NCBI GenBank assembly: GCA_043758775.1
Contig: JAYVMU010000046.1
Location: 62,001-126,000 of the forward strand
Direction: 5' to 3'
Length of the DNA: 64,000 bases
DNA from: JACMMS01 sp043758775
Lineage (GTDB): Bacteria > Pseudomonadota > Gammaproteobacteria > Burkholderiales > Methylophilaceae
Positions 46,081 through 55,287 of the stretch are shown piece after piece. The translations under genes were made by a program, and so were the position numbers. Each line of letters starts with the position of its first letter. The first letter of the stretch is position 1. The notes beneath the pieces were generated by a model. That model was not told where the DNA came from. It ran no database searches and saw only the letters and a list, made by a program, of their open reading frames with translations.

Positions 46081-47187
46081 ATGATCAGAAATTCTATTAT
46101 AAATGTTCGTCATCTTGCATTAGGGTCTAAGTTAGACGGTGATACGTGGAATAATATGTCTGTACCATGGAGTTACAGCACCGATCCGCATGATGAAGTT
46201 GTTGCGGTGCGAACCCGTGCAGGGCTTTATGATATTTCAGGATTGAATATTGTCAATATCATTGGGCCAGATGCGTTAAGTGTAGTTGATAAGCTGGTGG
46301 CAAAAGACATCACCAAGTTGGCTATTGGCGACTCCATATTAGCCGCTGAAGTGGATGAGTCTGGCGCGCTATGTGATGATATTATGATTATTCGGGATGG
46401 CGAGAATGAATTCCGAGCATCACATGGCAGTGGCAAAACACCTGAGCACCTTAAAATATTATCACAGGGTAAAGACGTTAAAATCGAACCTGACCTTGAC
46501 GGACATATATTCTCTTTGCAAGGCCCTAAATCTTTAGCAATTCTCAGTCCACATGTAAGTTTTGATCTTGAAAAACTCCCGTACTTTAAAAACATAAAAT
46601 GTAGCTTATTTAGCAAAAATGTAAAAATTGCTCGCGGTGGCTATAGTGGGGAGCGTGGCTACGAAGTTTATTGTAGCTCAAAAGATGCCCTTGAAATATG
46701 GGATAAAATTTTAGAGGTTGGCAAGTCATTTGGTATCGTTGCTGCTTCATGGAACTCACTTGAACTTGCACGTGTTGAAGCTGGCCTTTTATTCTTTCCA
46801 TTTGAAATGCCAGAAGGTGATACGACGCCTTGGGAAGTAAACATGGGCTGGGGTGTTGATGTTGATAAAGTGGGTGATTACATCGGCAAAAATGCCGTTT
46901 TGGCGTCCCGTGGTAAGGAGCGTTTTAAGCAAGCTGGTCTTATTTGCAAAAGTGTAACTGCAGTAGAAACAGGCGCTAAAATTTTCAAAGACGACCAAGA
47001 GATTGGTGTGGTCACGAGTGCAAGCTACAGTCGCTATTTAATGCAATCAATTGCGATGGTTCACTTAAAACCAGAATATGTTGCAATTGGTACCACAGTG
47101 AAAGTGGTCGGAAGCCAATCTAGCTGTCAGGCTTATGTTGCGCCTACGCCATTTTATGACCAGATGCGTTTACGCCCGCAACTATAA
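46081..47187 (+). CDS. dmmD: GcvT-like folate-binding protein of the dimethylamine monooxygenase cluster (DmmD)
   Basis: The protein belongs to the aminomethyltransferase (GcvT) fold that binds tetrahydrofolate. Landmarks are RAGLYDISGLNIVNIIGPDA, GGYSGERGYEVYC, SLELARVEAGL and a C-terminal GIVTSASYS-like segment. In dmmDABC clusters of marine and soil methylotrophs the GcvT-like member is thought to capture formaldehyde released by demethylation as 5,10-methylene-THF. Gene order here matches dmmDABC exactly, and the symbols used follow that order. The longest frame starts at 46042; ATG 46081 better fits family N-termini. Confidence 0.78.
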   Translation: MIRNSIINVRHLALGSKLDGDTWNNMSVPWSYSTDPHDEVVAVRTRAGLYDISGLNIVNIIGPDALSVVDKLVAKDITKLAIGDSILAAEVDESGALCDDIMIIRDGENEFRASHGSGKTPEHLKILSQGKDVKIEPDLDGHIFSLQGPKSLAILSPHVSFDLEKLPYFKNIKCSLFSKNVKIARGGYSGERGYEVYCSSKDALEIWDKILEVGKSFGIVAASWNSLELARVEAGLLFFPFEMPEGDTTPWEVNMGWGVDVDKVGDYIGKNAVLASRGKERFKQAGLICKSVTAVETGAKIFKDDQEIGVVTSASYSRYLMQSIAMVHLKPEYVAIGTTVKVVGSQSSCQAYVAPTPFYDQMRLRPQL

Positions 47188-47239
47188 GAAATTTTTAATC
47201 GATTTGTATTTGTAAACTTAGATTATTGGAAATTGAGCA

Positions 47240-47845
47240 ATGGAACGTGGATATTGGATTAGAAGTAAGCCTGTTTATGCCACTTTGGTTTGGCATCAAA
47301 CGGCGACGGGGCACTTAGTATTGGTGGAAGGCAGTGCTGGTGGCTTAGCGGCTATCAAGTTGCTTCAGGAAATGCAGCCTGAGCAGCCGATTACGGTCAT
47401 GGCTGTAAAAGATAAGATTTCGGATGTTGATTACAGCGTAACATTAAAAAAAATCGCACCTGATGACTTCTTTGTTTATGAAACAGCTGACGAAACGCTG
47501 AACGCGCTTCGACTTTTCTTACCTGATGCGAAGATGGGGTTGCGTGTTTATGTGGCAGGCTCTGAAAAGTTCATTTGGTCGATCGCAGATATACTACTTG
47601 AATATGGCATAGATGATGGTGATATTTCTAAGGAGCTCATTGGTACCTTGGCACGTTCTGTTTATTGCGTGCATTGCAAGGCAATCACCCATGACGCACA
47701 TGCTAATATTAAGAAATGCAGTGGTTGCGGCAGGATGCTGTTTGTACGAGATCATTTCTCGCGCCGACTAGGTGCTTATATGGGCTTAATGGTAGATGCA
47801 GAATCTCCAGGAGAAGTACCAGCAATTGAGGAGATTTATCCATGA
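47240..47845 (+). CDS. dmmA: Dimethylamine monooxygenase small subunit with zinc ribbon (DmmA-like)
   Basis: The 201-residue protein has a Rossmann-like middle region and a C-terminal zinc-ribbon (CVHC...CSGC) followed by VRDHFSRRLGAYMGLMVDAE. This arrangement fits the DmmA-type subunit of the three-component dimethylamine monooxygenase. Its precise role in the complex is unclear; an electron-transfer or scaffold role is likely. It overlaps the reductase gene by ATGA, implying tight co-translation. The letter assignment follows operon order. Confidence 0.72.
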   Translation: MERGYWIRSKPVYATLVWHQTATGHLVLVEGSAGGLAAIKLLQEMQPEQPITVMAVKDKISDVDYSVTLKKIAPDDFFVYETADETLNALRLFLPDAKMGLRVYVAGSEKFIWSIADILLEYGIDDGDISKELIGTLARSVYCVHCKAITHDAHANIKKCSGCGRMLFVRDHFSRRLGAYMGLMVDAESPGEVPAIEEIYP

Positions 47846-48807
47846 GTAACGCTATCAATCTATTTAATGTGACTGTTGCACAGATAGAACAAGTCACACC
47901 ATTAGTCAAACACTTCACTTTTGTACGGGATGATGGTCAAAATTTTCCCGCTTTTTCTGGTGGTAGTCATGTTGTGGTTGCCATGAATGTTCATGGTCGA
48001 ATTCACCGTAATCCTTACTCGCTAATGGGTTCACCTGAAGATACTCAGGCCTACCATATATCTGTGCGTCGTCAGGAGAAATCTCGCGGTGGGTCTGTGC
48101 ATATGCACGACCAAATAGAGATTGGCTCCAAATTACAGATTACGTACCCAGTTAATCTGTTTAGTTTAGAAAAAAAGGCACGCAAACATATTTTAATTGC
48201 GGGAGGTATTGGAATTACCCCCTTTATGTCGCAGATAGAAGACCTGGAGAGAAACAAGTCTAATTATGAGCTGCATTATGCTTACCGTTCTGCCGAACAT
48301 GGTGCTTTTAGTGAGTATCTAGAGACTAAATGTGGTGACAAAGCAAACTTTTATGTGGAGAGTGAAGGGGGTAAACTTGACTTGCATAGCTTACTTAGCA
48401 AGCAGCCTTTAGGTACTCATGTTTACGTTTGTGGCCCTAACGGCATGGTGGTAGCTATGATAGAGGCGGCGCGCGCGCTTGGCTGGCCAGAAAATCATAT
48501 TCATAGTGAACAGTTTTTAACGCCTACAGCCGGTGAGCCATTCAGCATAAAACTCACTAAATCAAACATTGAAATAACTGTACCGTATGAGCTTAGCATG
48601 TTAGAGGCAATTGAAGCTGCCGGCGTTGATGCGCCTTATCTTTGCCGAGGCGGCGCGTGTGGCCGCTGTGAGCTAGAAGTAGTCAGTTGCGATGGTGCAT
48701 TAGTCCACAACGATCATTTTTTAACAGATGCTGAAAAAGCCTCGAACAGAAAAATTATGCCTTGTGTGTCACGCGCTAAATGCGAGTTGTTAGAGTTGAA
48801 TATATAA
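47842..48807 (+). CDS. dmmB: Flavin/[2Fe-2S] reductase of dimethylamine monooxygenase
   Basis: The 321-residue phthalate dioxygenase reductase-like protein has a flavin-binding domain (NPYSLMGSPED, the RxYSL-type site), an NAD domain (IAGGIGITPFMSQIEDL, VYVCGPNGM) and a C-terminal plant-type ferredoxin with CRGGACGRCELE plus a distal Cys (PCVSRAK). It passes electrons from NAD(P)H to the haem/DUF3445 subunit. It overlaps the preceding gene by 4 bases. Confidence 0.85.
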   Translation: MSNAINLFNVTVAQIEQVTPLVKHFTFVRDDGQNFPAFSGGSHVVVAMNVHGRIHRNPYSLMGSPEDTQAYHISVRRQEKSRGGSVHMHDQIEIGSKLQITYPVNLFSLEKKARKHILIAGGIGITPFMSQIEDLERNKSNYELHYAYRSAEHGAFSEYLETKCGDKANFYVESEGGKLDLHSLLSKQPLGTHVYVCGPNGMVVAMIEAARALGWPENHIHSEQFLTPTAGEPFSIKLTKSNIEITVPYELSMLEAIEAAGVDAPYLCRGGACGRCELEVVSCDGALVHNDHFLTDAEKASNRKIMPCVSRAKCELLELNI

Positions 48808-48846
48808 AAATAATGAATGAGTACTTAAAGACTTAAAGGAAATATC

Positions 48847-49902
48847 ATGAGCTTAGCTTTTAAAAAACAAACCTTTCGCGATGATTACAGCTATCAGAAC
48901 TCTCCTGCTGCCATCAAACGCTTCCCTTTTCCATTTGCTGAAGATACTTATATGTACTCAGTTAATATCGAACCACATACTAGCGGTGCCAAGGGCTCCG
49001 TCAATGAATTTGCGTTTGATATAGACGAACATTATGTCTCTGAATGTGAAGATAAAGCCAAGACAATGGCGTTAGATCCAGGGCGCTATAAAGCATTGCC
49101 ACATATGATGGATGCGCAATGGGATTTTCTTGAGCTAACAATGGATTCATTGTCTGTTGATTATCCAAAACTATTTTCCTTAGTTAAAGCAGGTAAGAAT
49201 TGGATTTGGGAAAACAAGCCTTTAGGTATCAAAGCGTCATTTGTATTTGGCGACACTTCAACGCTTTTATTTGAAAATTCCGTCATAGATCCCTTTGAAT
49301 ATATGGCGCGTCAAGTACAAGGCGATTATGTATTACTTGATCAACGTGAAGGTACTTTGTTTGCTGATGCTGGTTTTGTGACGAGTCAGGCGGATTGGTC
49401 GATAGCGTTTGATGTAGGTATGGCATGGCATGAATGGCATGGCCCTGTTCCACAAGTCACCAAACTTGGTGTAATGGATAGAGCACTTAAATATTTAATG
49501 AACTTGCAACTAGGTAGTCCGGTGCGTCGACTTAATTGGACTATGACCATTAATCCAAGACTAGATACTTCACCAGAAAACTATCCGTTATGGGGTGGGG
49601 ATCGTAATACGGTTACTATGGAAAATGTAGGTGATTTAGTTCACCTTAGGGTTGAACTACAGACAATATTCAGGTTGCCACGTAGCAATGGTTTATTATT
49701 TGGTGTTAGATGCTATTTAATTAATATGAATGAGCTGTCTACCTACCCACATTGGACGAAACGTTTCCATCGTGTGTTGAAGGGATTGCACCCTGATTTG
49801 ATTGAGTATAAAGGCTTGACTAAATTCCGTCAGACTACAATAGATTGGCTCGCAAAAATTGATGATGGCGCCGTATTGGAAAATGGGACGCAACCAGAGT
49901 AA
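48847..49902 (+). CDS. dmmC: Haem-dependent oxidative N-demethylase subunit (DUF3445 family)
   Basis: The 351-residue protein belongs to the DUF3445 family, known as the alpha subunit of a haem-dependent oxidative N-demethylase that acts on dimethylamine. Characteristic parts are FPFPFAEDTYMYSVNIEP, DPGRYKALPHMMDAQWDF, LDQREGTLFADAGFVTSQADWSIAFDVGMAWHEWHGPVP and NWTMTINPRLDTSPEN. It should oxidise dimethylamine to methylamine plus formaldehyde. A good AAAGGA site precedes ATG. The gene completes the set and feeds methylamine to the NMG genes 8 kb downstream. Confidence 0.87.
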   Translation: MSLAFKKQTFRDDYSYQNSPAAIKRFPFPFAEDTYMYSVNIEPHTSGAKGSVNEFAFDIDEHYVSECEDKAKTMALDPGRYKALPHMMDAQWDFLELTMDSLSVDYPKLFSLVKAGKNWIWENKPLGIKASFVFGDTSTLLFENSVIDPFEYMARQVQGDYVLLDQREGTLFADAGFVTSQADWSIAFDVGMAWHEWHGPVPQVTKLGVMDRALKYLMNLQLGSPVRRLNWTMTINPRLDTSPENYPLWGGDRNTVTMENVGDLVHLRVELQTIFRLPRSNGLLFGVRCYLINMNELSTYPHWTKRFHRVLKGLHPDLIEYKGLTKFRQTTIDWLAKIDDGAVLENGTQPE

Positions 49903-49926
49903 ACCAGAATGAGTTTGTATTCATAA

Positions 49927-49977
49927 TTTCAGAAGTTATATTTAGTTGCTTATTTCATCTCGAAATAACTTCTGAAA
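49927..49977. repeat. 13-bp perfect inverted repeat at the convergent ends of dmmC and the PAS gene
   Basis: TTTCAGAAGTTAT (49927-49939) and its complement (49965-49977) are separated by 25 bases. The right arm lies in the last codons of the PAS protein gene and the left arm beyond its stop. It could end or protect dmm transcripts; no T-run follows. Confidence 0.5.
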
Positions 49978-51363
49978 ATTTACAATAAGCTCAGTTTGAC
50001 CTTGGTTGGAAATGTCAGTGATAAAACCTTCAAGCGCGAGTAACTCGCCTGCGCTTGAAAACACTCCTTTACCTTGTTCCCAGACCCATTTAGTAGCACC
50101 AGAACGTGTAATAATGCGATATACCACTTGAAATTTTTGCCCGGCATCTACCTTTTTTTGTACTAAATCCCGTGTCATTGTCCTATCCTCCTGATGAATG
50201 ATTTGCATGTAAGAGAAGTTAGGGTTGTCCACCATTTCATAAGGCTCATAACCAGTAACATCAACACAGCCATCGCTTACAAATTCAAAGCTCCAGTGAG
50301 TGTCGTTTTTGCAACGATAAATCATACCAGGTGTGTTATTGAGCAGAGTACTTAAGAGTCGACGATTGGTGCGCTGGCTAGCTTCGTTTGCTTTCATAAG
50401 GCTGATGTCAGTGAGTGTACCAATGACACTCGAGCGTTCGCTTTTATAAGTCGTGGTATTTCTTGCGCGGAGCTCAACCCAGTGTGAATCACCATTTTTG
50501 CCTATTAAACGGAATTCCACGATAGATTTATTGCGCTTTCCTTGAATTAGCGAATTGATGCGCGCTTCTGCCAAAGGCTTATCTTCAGGATGTATGAAAG
50601 GTAGTAATGGTTTGTTTAGGCAGTCTTGCACTTTGTAGTCGAGTAGCGCTTCCCAGGCAGCATTAAGAAATATGATGTGCTGAGTGACATTAAGATGAAA
50701 AACAATTTGTTCAATCTGGCTAATGAGTTGCTGGCAATTGGCTTGGTCAATGTAATCAAAGTCCTTTACTTTGATTGAAGCAACTGATGAAAATTGTAAA
50801 AGATAAAGTTCTGATTGGCTATCTTGCCGTAAATGAGATAATGAAGTTTGTGCAGGTAATAAAGTACCATCTAAACAAAGAAGGCGTAACTTCATTGCAT
50901 CTTTTTGTTCATTAATTTGTGTAGATTGAGTGTGTTGGGTAATTTGGGAGTTTTGAGCAAATAATACAGCAAGGTGTTGATGGTCACCTGGGTGGATGAT
51001 ATTGGTGATAGGCATGCCAATAATTTGGTCATTCATGCCTAGCATACCTAGTTCAGTCAGAAAGGCTTTATTTGCAAACACCAGATTATAGCCATCGACC
51101 ACGGCCGCGGGTGTTGATAGATTATTTGAAACTTCATTAGCCCAATTGGCTTTATCTAAGTTGGCAAGCTTGCGTTTATTTGAAGAACGGCGAGTAAGAA
51201 TAGGATAAATTACAATCAACATAATGACTGAAAGAACGGTAATGGCAGCAATCAGCAGGGCTGAAAGGTGGATTGTGAAATGGGCGTTATCAACCCACCA
51301 AGTGTTAAAAACAAGCATATAAATGATACTAAGCACGACTGTGCTGAAAACATATAGACTCAT
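49942..51363 (-). CDS. Membrane-anchored multi-PAS protein without recognised output domain
   Basis: The 473-residue protein has two N-terminal membrane segments (about residues 5-22 and 30-52), then about three PAS units with PAC-like ends (FRLIGKNGDSHWVELRARNTT...IGTLTDISLMKANE; RIITRSGATKWVWEQGKG...LEGFITDIS). It stops about 20 residues after the last PAS domain. No histidine kinase, GGDEF, EAL or HTH follows, and no frame continues the gene. It is divergent from the NarX-like kinase with 69 bases between them and may feed that system. Confidence 0.78.
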   Translation of the reverse strand: MSLYVFSTVVLSIIYMLVFNTWWVDNAHFTIHLSALLIAAITVLSVIMLIVIYPILTRRSSNKRKLANLDKANWANEVSNNLSTPAAVVDGYNLVFANKAFLTELGMLGMNDQIIGMPITNIIHPGDHQHLAVLFAQNSQITQHTQSTQINEQKDAMKLRLLCLDGTLLPAQTSLSHLRQDSQSELYLLQFSSVASIKVKDFDYIDQANCQQLISQIEQIVFHLNVTQHIIFLNAAWEALLDYKVQDCLNKPLLPFIHPEDKPLAEARINSLIQGKRNKSIVEFRLIGKNGDSHWVELRARNTTTYKSERSSVIGTLTDISLMKANEASQRTNRRLLSTLLNNTPGMIYRCKNDTHWSFEFVSDGCVDVTGYEPYEMVDNPNFSYMQIIHQEDRTMTRDLVQKKVDAGQKFQVVYRIITRSGATKWVWEQGKGVFSSAGELLALEGFITDISNQGQTELIVNFQKLFRDEISN

Positions 51364-51432
51364 GAGTGTATTAGCCTTATAACAATAAGTATTACAAAAG
51401 ATTGCAAATATTAGCTATTTTAGGAGTGTTAG

Positions 51433-53277
51433 TTGAGCATTAGCCTTAAATTTTATCGCGCAGCTAATGGGATTAAGCATTTGGCGAAGCATACGCTTTA
51501 CATGCGCCTTATTATATTACTCTTTTGTATTACTTTTACAGTTGTGCTAATGCAGGCTGGCTCGTTGTTTTTACTGGATTACATTCCAACGAGCAATAGC
51601 GCGCTATATAAAATTAATCAACAAGAGCTTTATTGGCAGCATCAGTTAGATATTGCTGCCAATAAAAACTCTGACGAGTTTGAGACTAATATGGCAGAAC
51701 TGGAAAATAAACCGGTGACTAATATAGGCTTAGAACTTTCATGGCTTCAAAGTCGTGATGATTCTGAACTTTATAAAGCATATACAGCATTGGAAATCGC
51801 GCAAATCAGTATCAACCATGCTCAAATTGACGATGTTGCGATTGAAGTTAAATTAGATAAGATTAAAAGCTTAATTAGTGCTTATGAAAGACTGGCTAAG
51901 GCTTTAAAGCAAGATCTGGAAAGTAAACAGTCTGTTGTTTCACTATTGCAACTAGTGAGTTTGTTTTTTGTGATGAGTTGTCTTGCAACAATTGCTTTTG
52001 CTGCCAGACGGCTACTAGTAGATAGGCTAGATGCACTCACCGCATTTGTACCTCAAGAATTTGTTGGTGGTGGTAGAGATGAAGGTGTGGATGAGTTTGC
52101 CGAATTAGAACAGCTTGTCTACGTCGTATCGGCCAGATTAGAAGGCTTTAAAGCTGAGACAGAATGGTTTAATCAGATCAGTAGTGCCCGATTGCGGCGC
52201 ATGATTAGATCGCAGGATTTTCTCTTTAAATTTGTAGAGTCAGTCAATAAAACAGCGCTCGGTGAAACTACATTGCGCAAGGGTTTGTATCAACTTGAAA
52301 AAGCGCTAAATGTAAATAATGTGGCATTGACTTTTACTGAGAATGATTCTGGGATTTCTAAGGAGCACGTGTTATTTTCACACCATAAACCTGCTAGGTT
52401 AAAAGAGGATTTACTGGAAGGTTTAACAACCTCAAGTTTTGTTCGGTTCCTTAACAACAGCGCTGATGGATTAAATACGCAACATTTAGCTGTTGGTTTT
52501 ACAACCAGTTCAGGCGCTCTAGGTGTACTGGAAGTAGAGGCGGACGCAGATCATTTATTTGATGAAACTGAAACGCAGCTGGTAGAGGTGACCACAGAAC
52601 TACTCTCCATGATTATGGGTTTTCAGGGTAGAGAGCAAGAAGGCCGCAGAATGGCGCTGCTGGAAGAGCGCGCAGCCATTGCACGTGAATTGCATGACTC
52701 ACTCGCTCAGTCACTGTCTTTTATGAAAATTCAGATATCACGCTTGCAGTCGCCATCAGCTAGTAAAATGTCTTTTTCAGCGTTACAAACTATTGTGAAT
52801 GAGTTGCGTGAAGGCCTGGATAGCGCTTATAAAGAATTACGTGAATTGTTGGCAACCTTTCGTGTGCACATGGATGTAAGAGGGTTAAGCTTTGCTGTAC
52901 AGTCTGCTATTGATGAATTTATGCAGCGCTCTAATCTGACAATTACGCTGGATAACCGCCTAGTTAACTGTCGTTTGACGGTAAATGAGGAATTTCATAT
53001 TCTGCATGTTATTCGTGAGGCCTTATCCAATATTGTCAGACACTCAGGTGCTACAACAGTGAATGTGGCGTTAGCCTTGCAACCTAGTGGCTCTATGAGC
53101 ATCATTATTGATGATGATGGAGTTGGCTATTCAGCCAAGAACGAAGAGTCAGGCCATTATGGGCAAAGTATTATGAAAGAACGTGCTTACAGCTTGGGTG
53201 GTGATATTGCAGTGCTACGTCGTAGAAAAGGTGGCACGCGTGTACGATTGGTATTTACGCCTAAATTACCGCAATAG
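51433..53277 (+). CDS. NarX-type sensor histidine kinase (HisKA_3)
   Basis: The 614-residue membrane kinase has a membrane helix near residues 24-48, a periplasmic helical sensor, a second helix near residues 175-195, a linker with GAF-like features and a C-terminal kinase. H-box ERAAIARELHDSLAQSLSF contains the phospho-His; N-box IREALSNIVRHSGA and G-box IDDDGVGYS are present. Start is TTG 51433, six bases after TAGGAG. It forms a pair with the following NarL-like regulator. The signal is unknown; formaldehyde or amine stress is possible from context. Confidence 0.85.
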   Translation: MSISLKFYRAANGIKHLAKHTLYMRLIILLFCITFTVVLMQAGSLFLLDYIPTSNSALYKINQQELYWQHQLDIAANKNSDEFETNMAELENKPVTNIGLELSWLQSRDDSELYKAYTALEIAQISINHAQIDDVAIEVKLDKIKSLISAYERLAKALKQDLESKQSVVSLLQLVSLFFVMSCLATIAFAARRLLVDRLDALTAFVPQEFVGGGRDEGVDEFAELEQLVYVVSARLEGFKAETEWFNQISSARLRRMIRSQDFLFKFVESVNKTALGETTLRKGLYQLEKALNVNNVALTFTENDSGISKEHVLFSHHKPARLKEDLLEGLTTSSFVRFLNNSADGLNTQHLAVGFTTSSGALGVLEVEADADHLFDETETQLVEVTTELLSMIMGFQGREQEGRRMALLEERAAIARELHDSLAQSLSFMKIQISRLQSPSASKMSFSALQTIVNELREGLDSAYKELRELLATFRVHMDVRGLSFAVQSAIDEFMQRSNLTITLDNRLVNCRLTVNEEFHILHVIREALSNIVRHSGATTVNVALALQPSGSMSIIIDDDGVGYSAKNEESGHYGQSIMKERAYSLGGDIAVLRRRKGGTRVRLVFTPKLPQ

Positions 53278-53318
53278 CACTTTGCAACAGTGCCGTAATA
53301 ACTGACAAGGAGGATTTT

Positions 53319-53978
53319 ATGGGTGAACTGTATAAAGTTTTTTTGATTGATGATCATGCATTGTTTCGTAAAGGTGTAGGTCAGATCATCAATGCTGATC
53401 CTAGTTTTGAGGTGATTGGTGAGGCATCTTCTGGTCAGGAAGGGCTGGATTTGGCGCAAATATTGCGACCTGATTTAGTGTTAATTGATTTAAACATGAA
53501 AGGCCTCAACGGGATTGAAACGCTGAGACGTTTTAAGGAAACAGGCTTAGTTGCAAAATTTGTTGTTGTGACGGTCTCTGATGCTGAAGATGATCTGCTG
53601 GAGGCTTTGCGTGCTGGAGCAGATGGCTATTTACTTAAAGATATGGATCCTGAAGATCTATGTGCCAATATAAAAAAAGTAGCAGAGGGTATGACCGTGA
53701 TTCAAGACACGCTGACAGACATTTTGAAGCAGGCGCTGTTAGACCCGAAATTAAGTAGAAAAGATAAAGAAGTCTCACTCACAGAGAGAGAGCAAGAGAT
53801 TTTGCAATGCTTAGCTACTGGTCTGAATAACAAGACGATTGCACGTAATCTTGGCATTAGTAATACCACGGTTAAGGTACATATCAAGCATTTACTAAGT
53901 AAGCTGCAATTGACAAGTCGATTAGAGGCTGCTGTTTGGGCGCATAACAAAAAAGTAAATAGTGGATTAATCCATTAA
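53319..53978 (+). CDS. NarL/FixJ-family response regulator
   Basis: The 219-residue regulator has a receiver domain (IDDHALFRKGV, LIDLNMKG with the phospho-acceptor Asp, and the conserved KxG-like LLKDMDPEDL) and a LuxR/NarL HTH (LTEREQEILQCLATGLNNKTIARNLGISNTTVKVHIKHLLSKL). An AAGGAGG site precedes ATG. It follows the kinase by 41 bases and likely controls genes nearby. Confidence 0.92.
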   Translation: MGELYKVFLIDDHALFRKGVGQIINADPSFEVIGEASSGQEGLDLAQILRPDLVLIDLNMKGLNGIETLRRFKETGLVAKFVVVTVSDAEDDLLEALRAGADGYLLKDMDPEDLCANIKKVAEGMTVIQDTLTDILKQALLDPKLSRKDKEVSLTEREQEILQCLATGLNNKTIARNLGISNTTVKVHIKHLLSKLQLTSRLEAAVWAHNKKVNSGLIH

Positions 53979-54085
53979 AAAATCTTTTTGTTTAGCAGTT
54001 TAATTGCTGATACTTTGTGTAACATAAGTTACAATTGTTTCATTAAAGTAAATTTACTAATCTATTAAACTTGAAAGAGAATAAA

Positions 54086-54634
54086 ATGAGTAATGATATT
54101 GTAATACGTGTTGGTGAGGCTTTAGTGGCAGGTGGTCCAGTTGGCACAGCGGCAGAACCGGAAGTGGCGATTGGTGAAATGAGTGGGCCTATGGGCACGG
54201 CATTTGCCAATTTGTTGGGCGATCAAGTTCAAGGCCACACACGTGTGCTAGCACTTTTAAATACAGACGTGATGGTGCGACCAGCGACTATTATGGTGAG
54301 TAAAGTTACGGTTAAAGATAGCAAATATACCAATATCTTGATGGGCACGGTTCAGGCGGCTGTGGCTCATGGTGTACTAGATGCGGTGCGTAATGGTGAT
54401 ATCCCTAAAGAGAAAGCCAATGATTTAGGCATTATTGTGTCTGTTTGGTTAAACCCAATAGTCACTACGCAAAAAGACCTTGATCATCAAGTTTTGTTTA
54501 ATATTCATCGTGAGGCGACTGCAAAAGCCATTCGTAAGGCTATGCGCAATGAGCCGAGCATTGATTGGCTATTAGAAAATCAAGATAAAATTGTACACAA
54601 ATACTTTCAAATGGGTGTGGACGGCAAAGTTTAA
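54086..54634 (+). CDS. Formaldehyde-activating enzyme paralogue lacking the active-site histidine
   Basis: The 182-residue protein belongs to the Fae family (GEALV..., VSKVTVKDSKYTNILMGTVQAAVAHGVLDAV). True Fae condenses formaldehyde with tetrahydromethanopterin, using the His in an EVAHIDL motif near the N-terminus. Here the region reads AAEPEVAIGEM, and no His occurs before residue 51; the closest match to the catalytic position is Glu24. A different role is likely, such as formaldehyde binding, sensing or a different condensation. The frame extends to a TTG at 54071; ATG 54086 with GAAAGAG upstream is better. Confidence 0.85.
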   Translation: MSNDIVIRVGEALVAGGPVGTAAEPEVAIGEMSGPMGTAFANLLGDQVQGHTRVLALLNTDVMVRPATIMVSKVTVKDSKYTNILMGTVQAAVAHGVLDAVRNGDIPKEKANDLGIIVSVWLNPIVTTQKDLDHQVLFNIHREATAKAIRKAMRNEPSIDWLLENQDKIVHKYFQMGVDGKV

Positions 54635-54668
54635 TTTACCATAAGCGGTATCAATTATGAGTGATTAA

Positions 54669-55253
54669 ATGAACCACGTTGATGAGGTGGTTTTTATACC
54701 AAGTAAGGAAAATAGCCTGTCGCCATGGCTAAATGGTGCAGGTTTAACGCGGAAGATTGCTATTTTCCCTAGTGGTGCGGGTATACATGATTTTGTCTGG
54801 CGTTTAAGCGTAGCAGAGATTGAAAGTGATTCATTGTATTCACATTTTGCGCATACTCACCGCACACAGATGTTATTGAGTGGTGATGGCTTAGAGCTGA
54901 CATTCCCGCACAAAGTCTGTGTTTTAAACAAACAGTACCAGATGGTCGATTTTTCTGGGGAGGACACGGTTAGCTGCCATTTGCTCCAAGGTCCTTGCCA
55001 GGTTCTTAACGTTATGACGCAGAGCAATGTGGGGAAATCAGAAATGGTTGTCTTACATGGTTCTTATCATATTAAGACGTCAGATCATCTACAGCGAGTT
55101 TTTTACATCGCACAAGGTGAATATGAGTTTGTGATGTCAGCATTTGAAAGCCTCACGTTACGGACAGGTGATGCGTTGTTGATTAAAGCCAATCAGGTGA
55201 TTTTTAAGTCCGTTACGTCTAGCGCAGCCATGATAGAGATTACATTTCATTAG
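54669..55253 (+). CDS. hutD: HutD/Ves-family protein
   Basis: The 194-residue bicupin-like protein has the family start PWLNGAGLTRKIAIFP and DFVWRLSVAEIESDS, then LLSGDGLELTF. HutD is found in histidine-utilisation operons and was proposed to limit pathway flux, possibly by binding N-formimino- or formylglutamate. Here it is followed by hutG and no hutH, hutU or hutI is present. Confidence 0.83.
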   Translation: MNHVDEVVFIPSKENSLSPWLNGAGLTRKIAIFPSGAGIHDFVWRLSVAEIESDSLYSHFAHTHRTQMLLSGDGLELTFPHKVCVLNKQYQMVDFSGEDTVSCHLLQGPCQVLNVMTQSNVGKSEMVVLHGSYHIKTSDHLQRVFYIAQGEYEFVMSAFESLTLRTGDALLIKANQVIFKSVTSSAAMIEITFH

Positions 55254-55287
55254 GCTCTAGTGATAAATAGAGAGATGGGATATCGCC

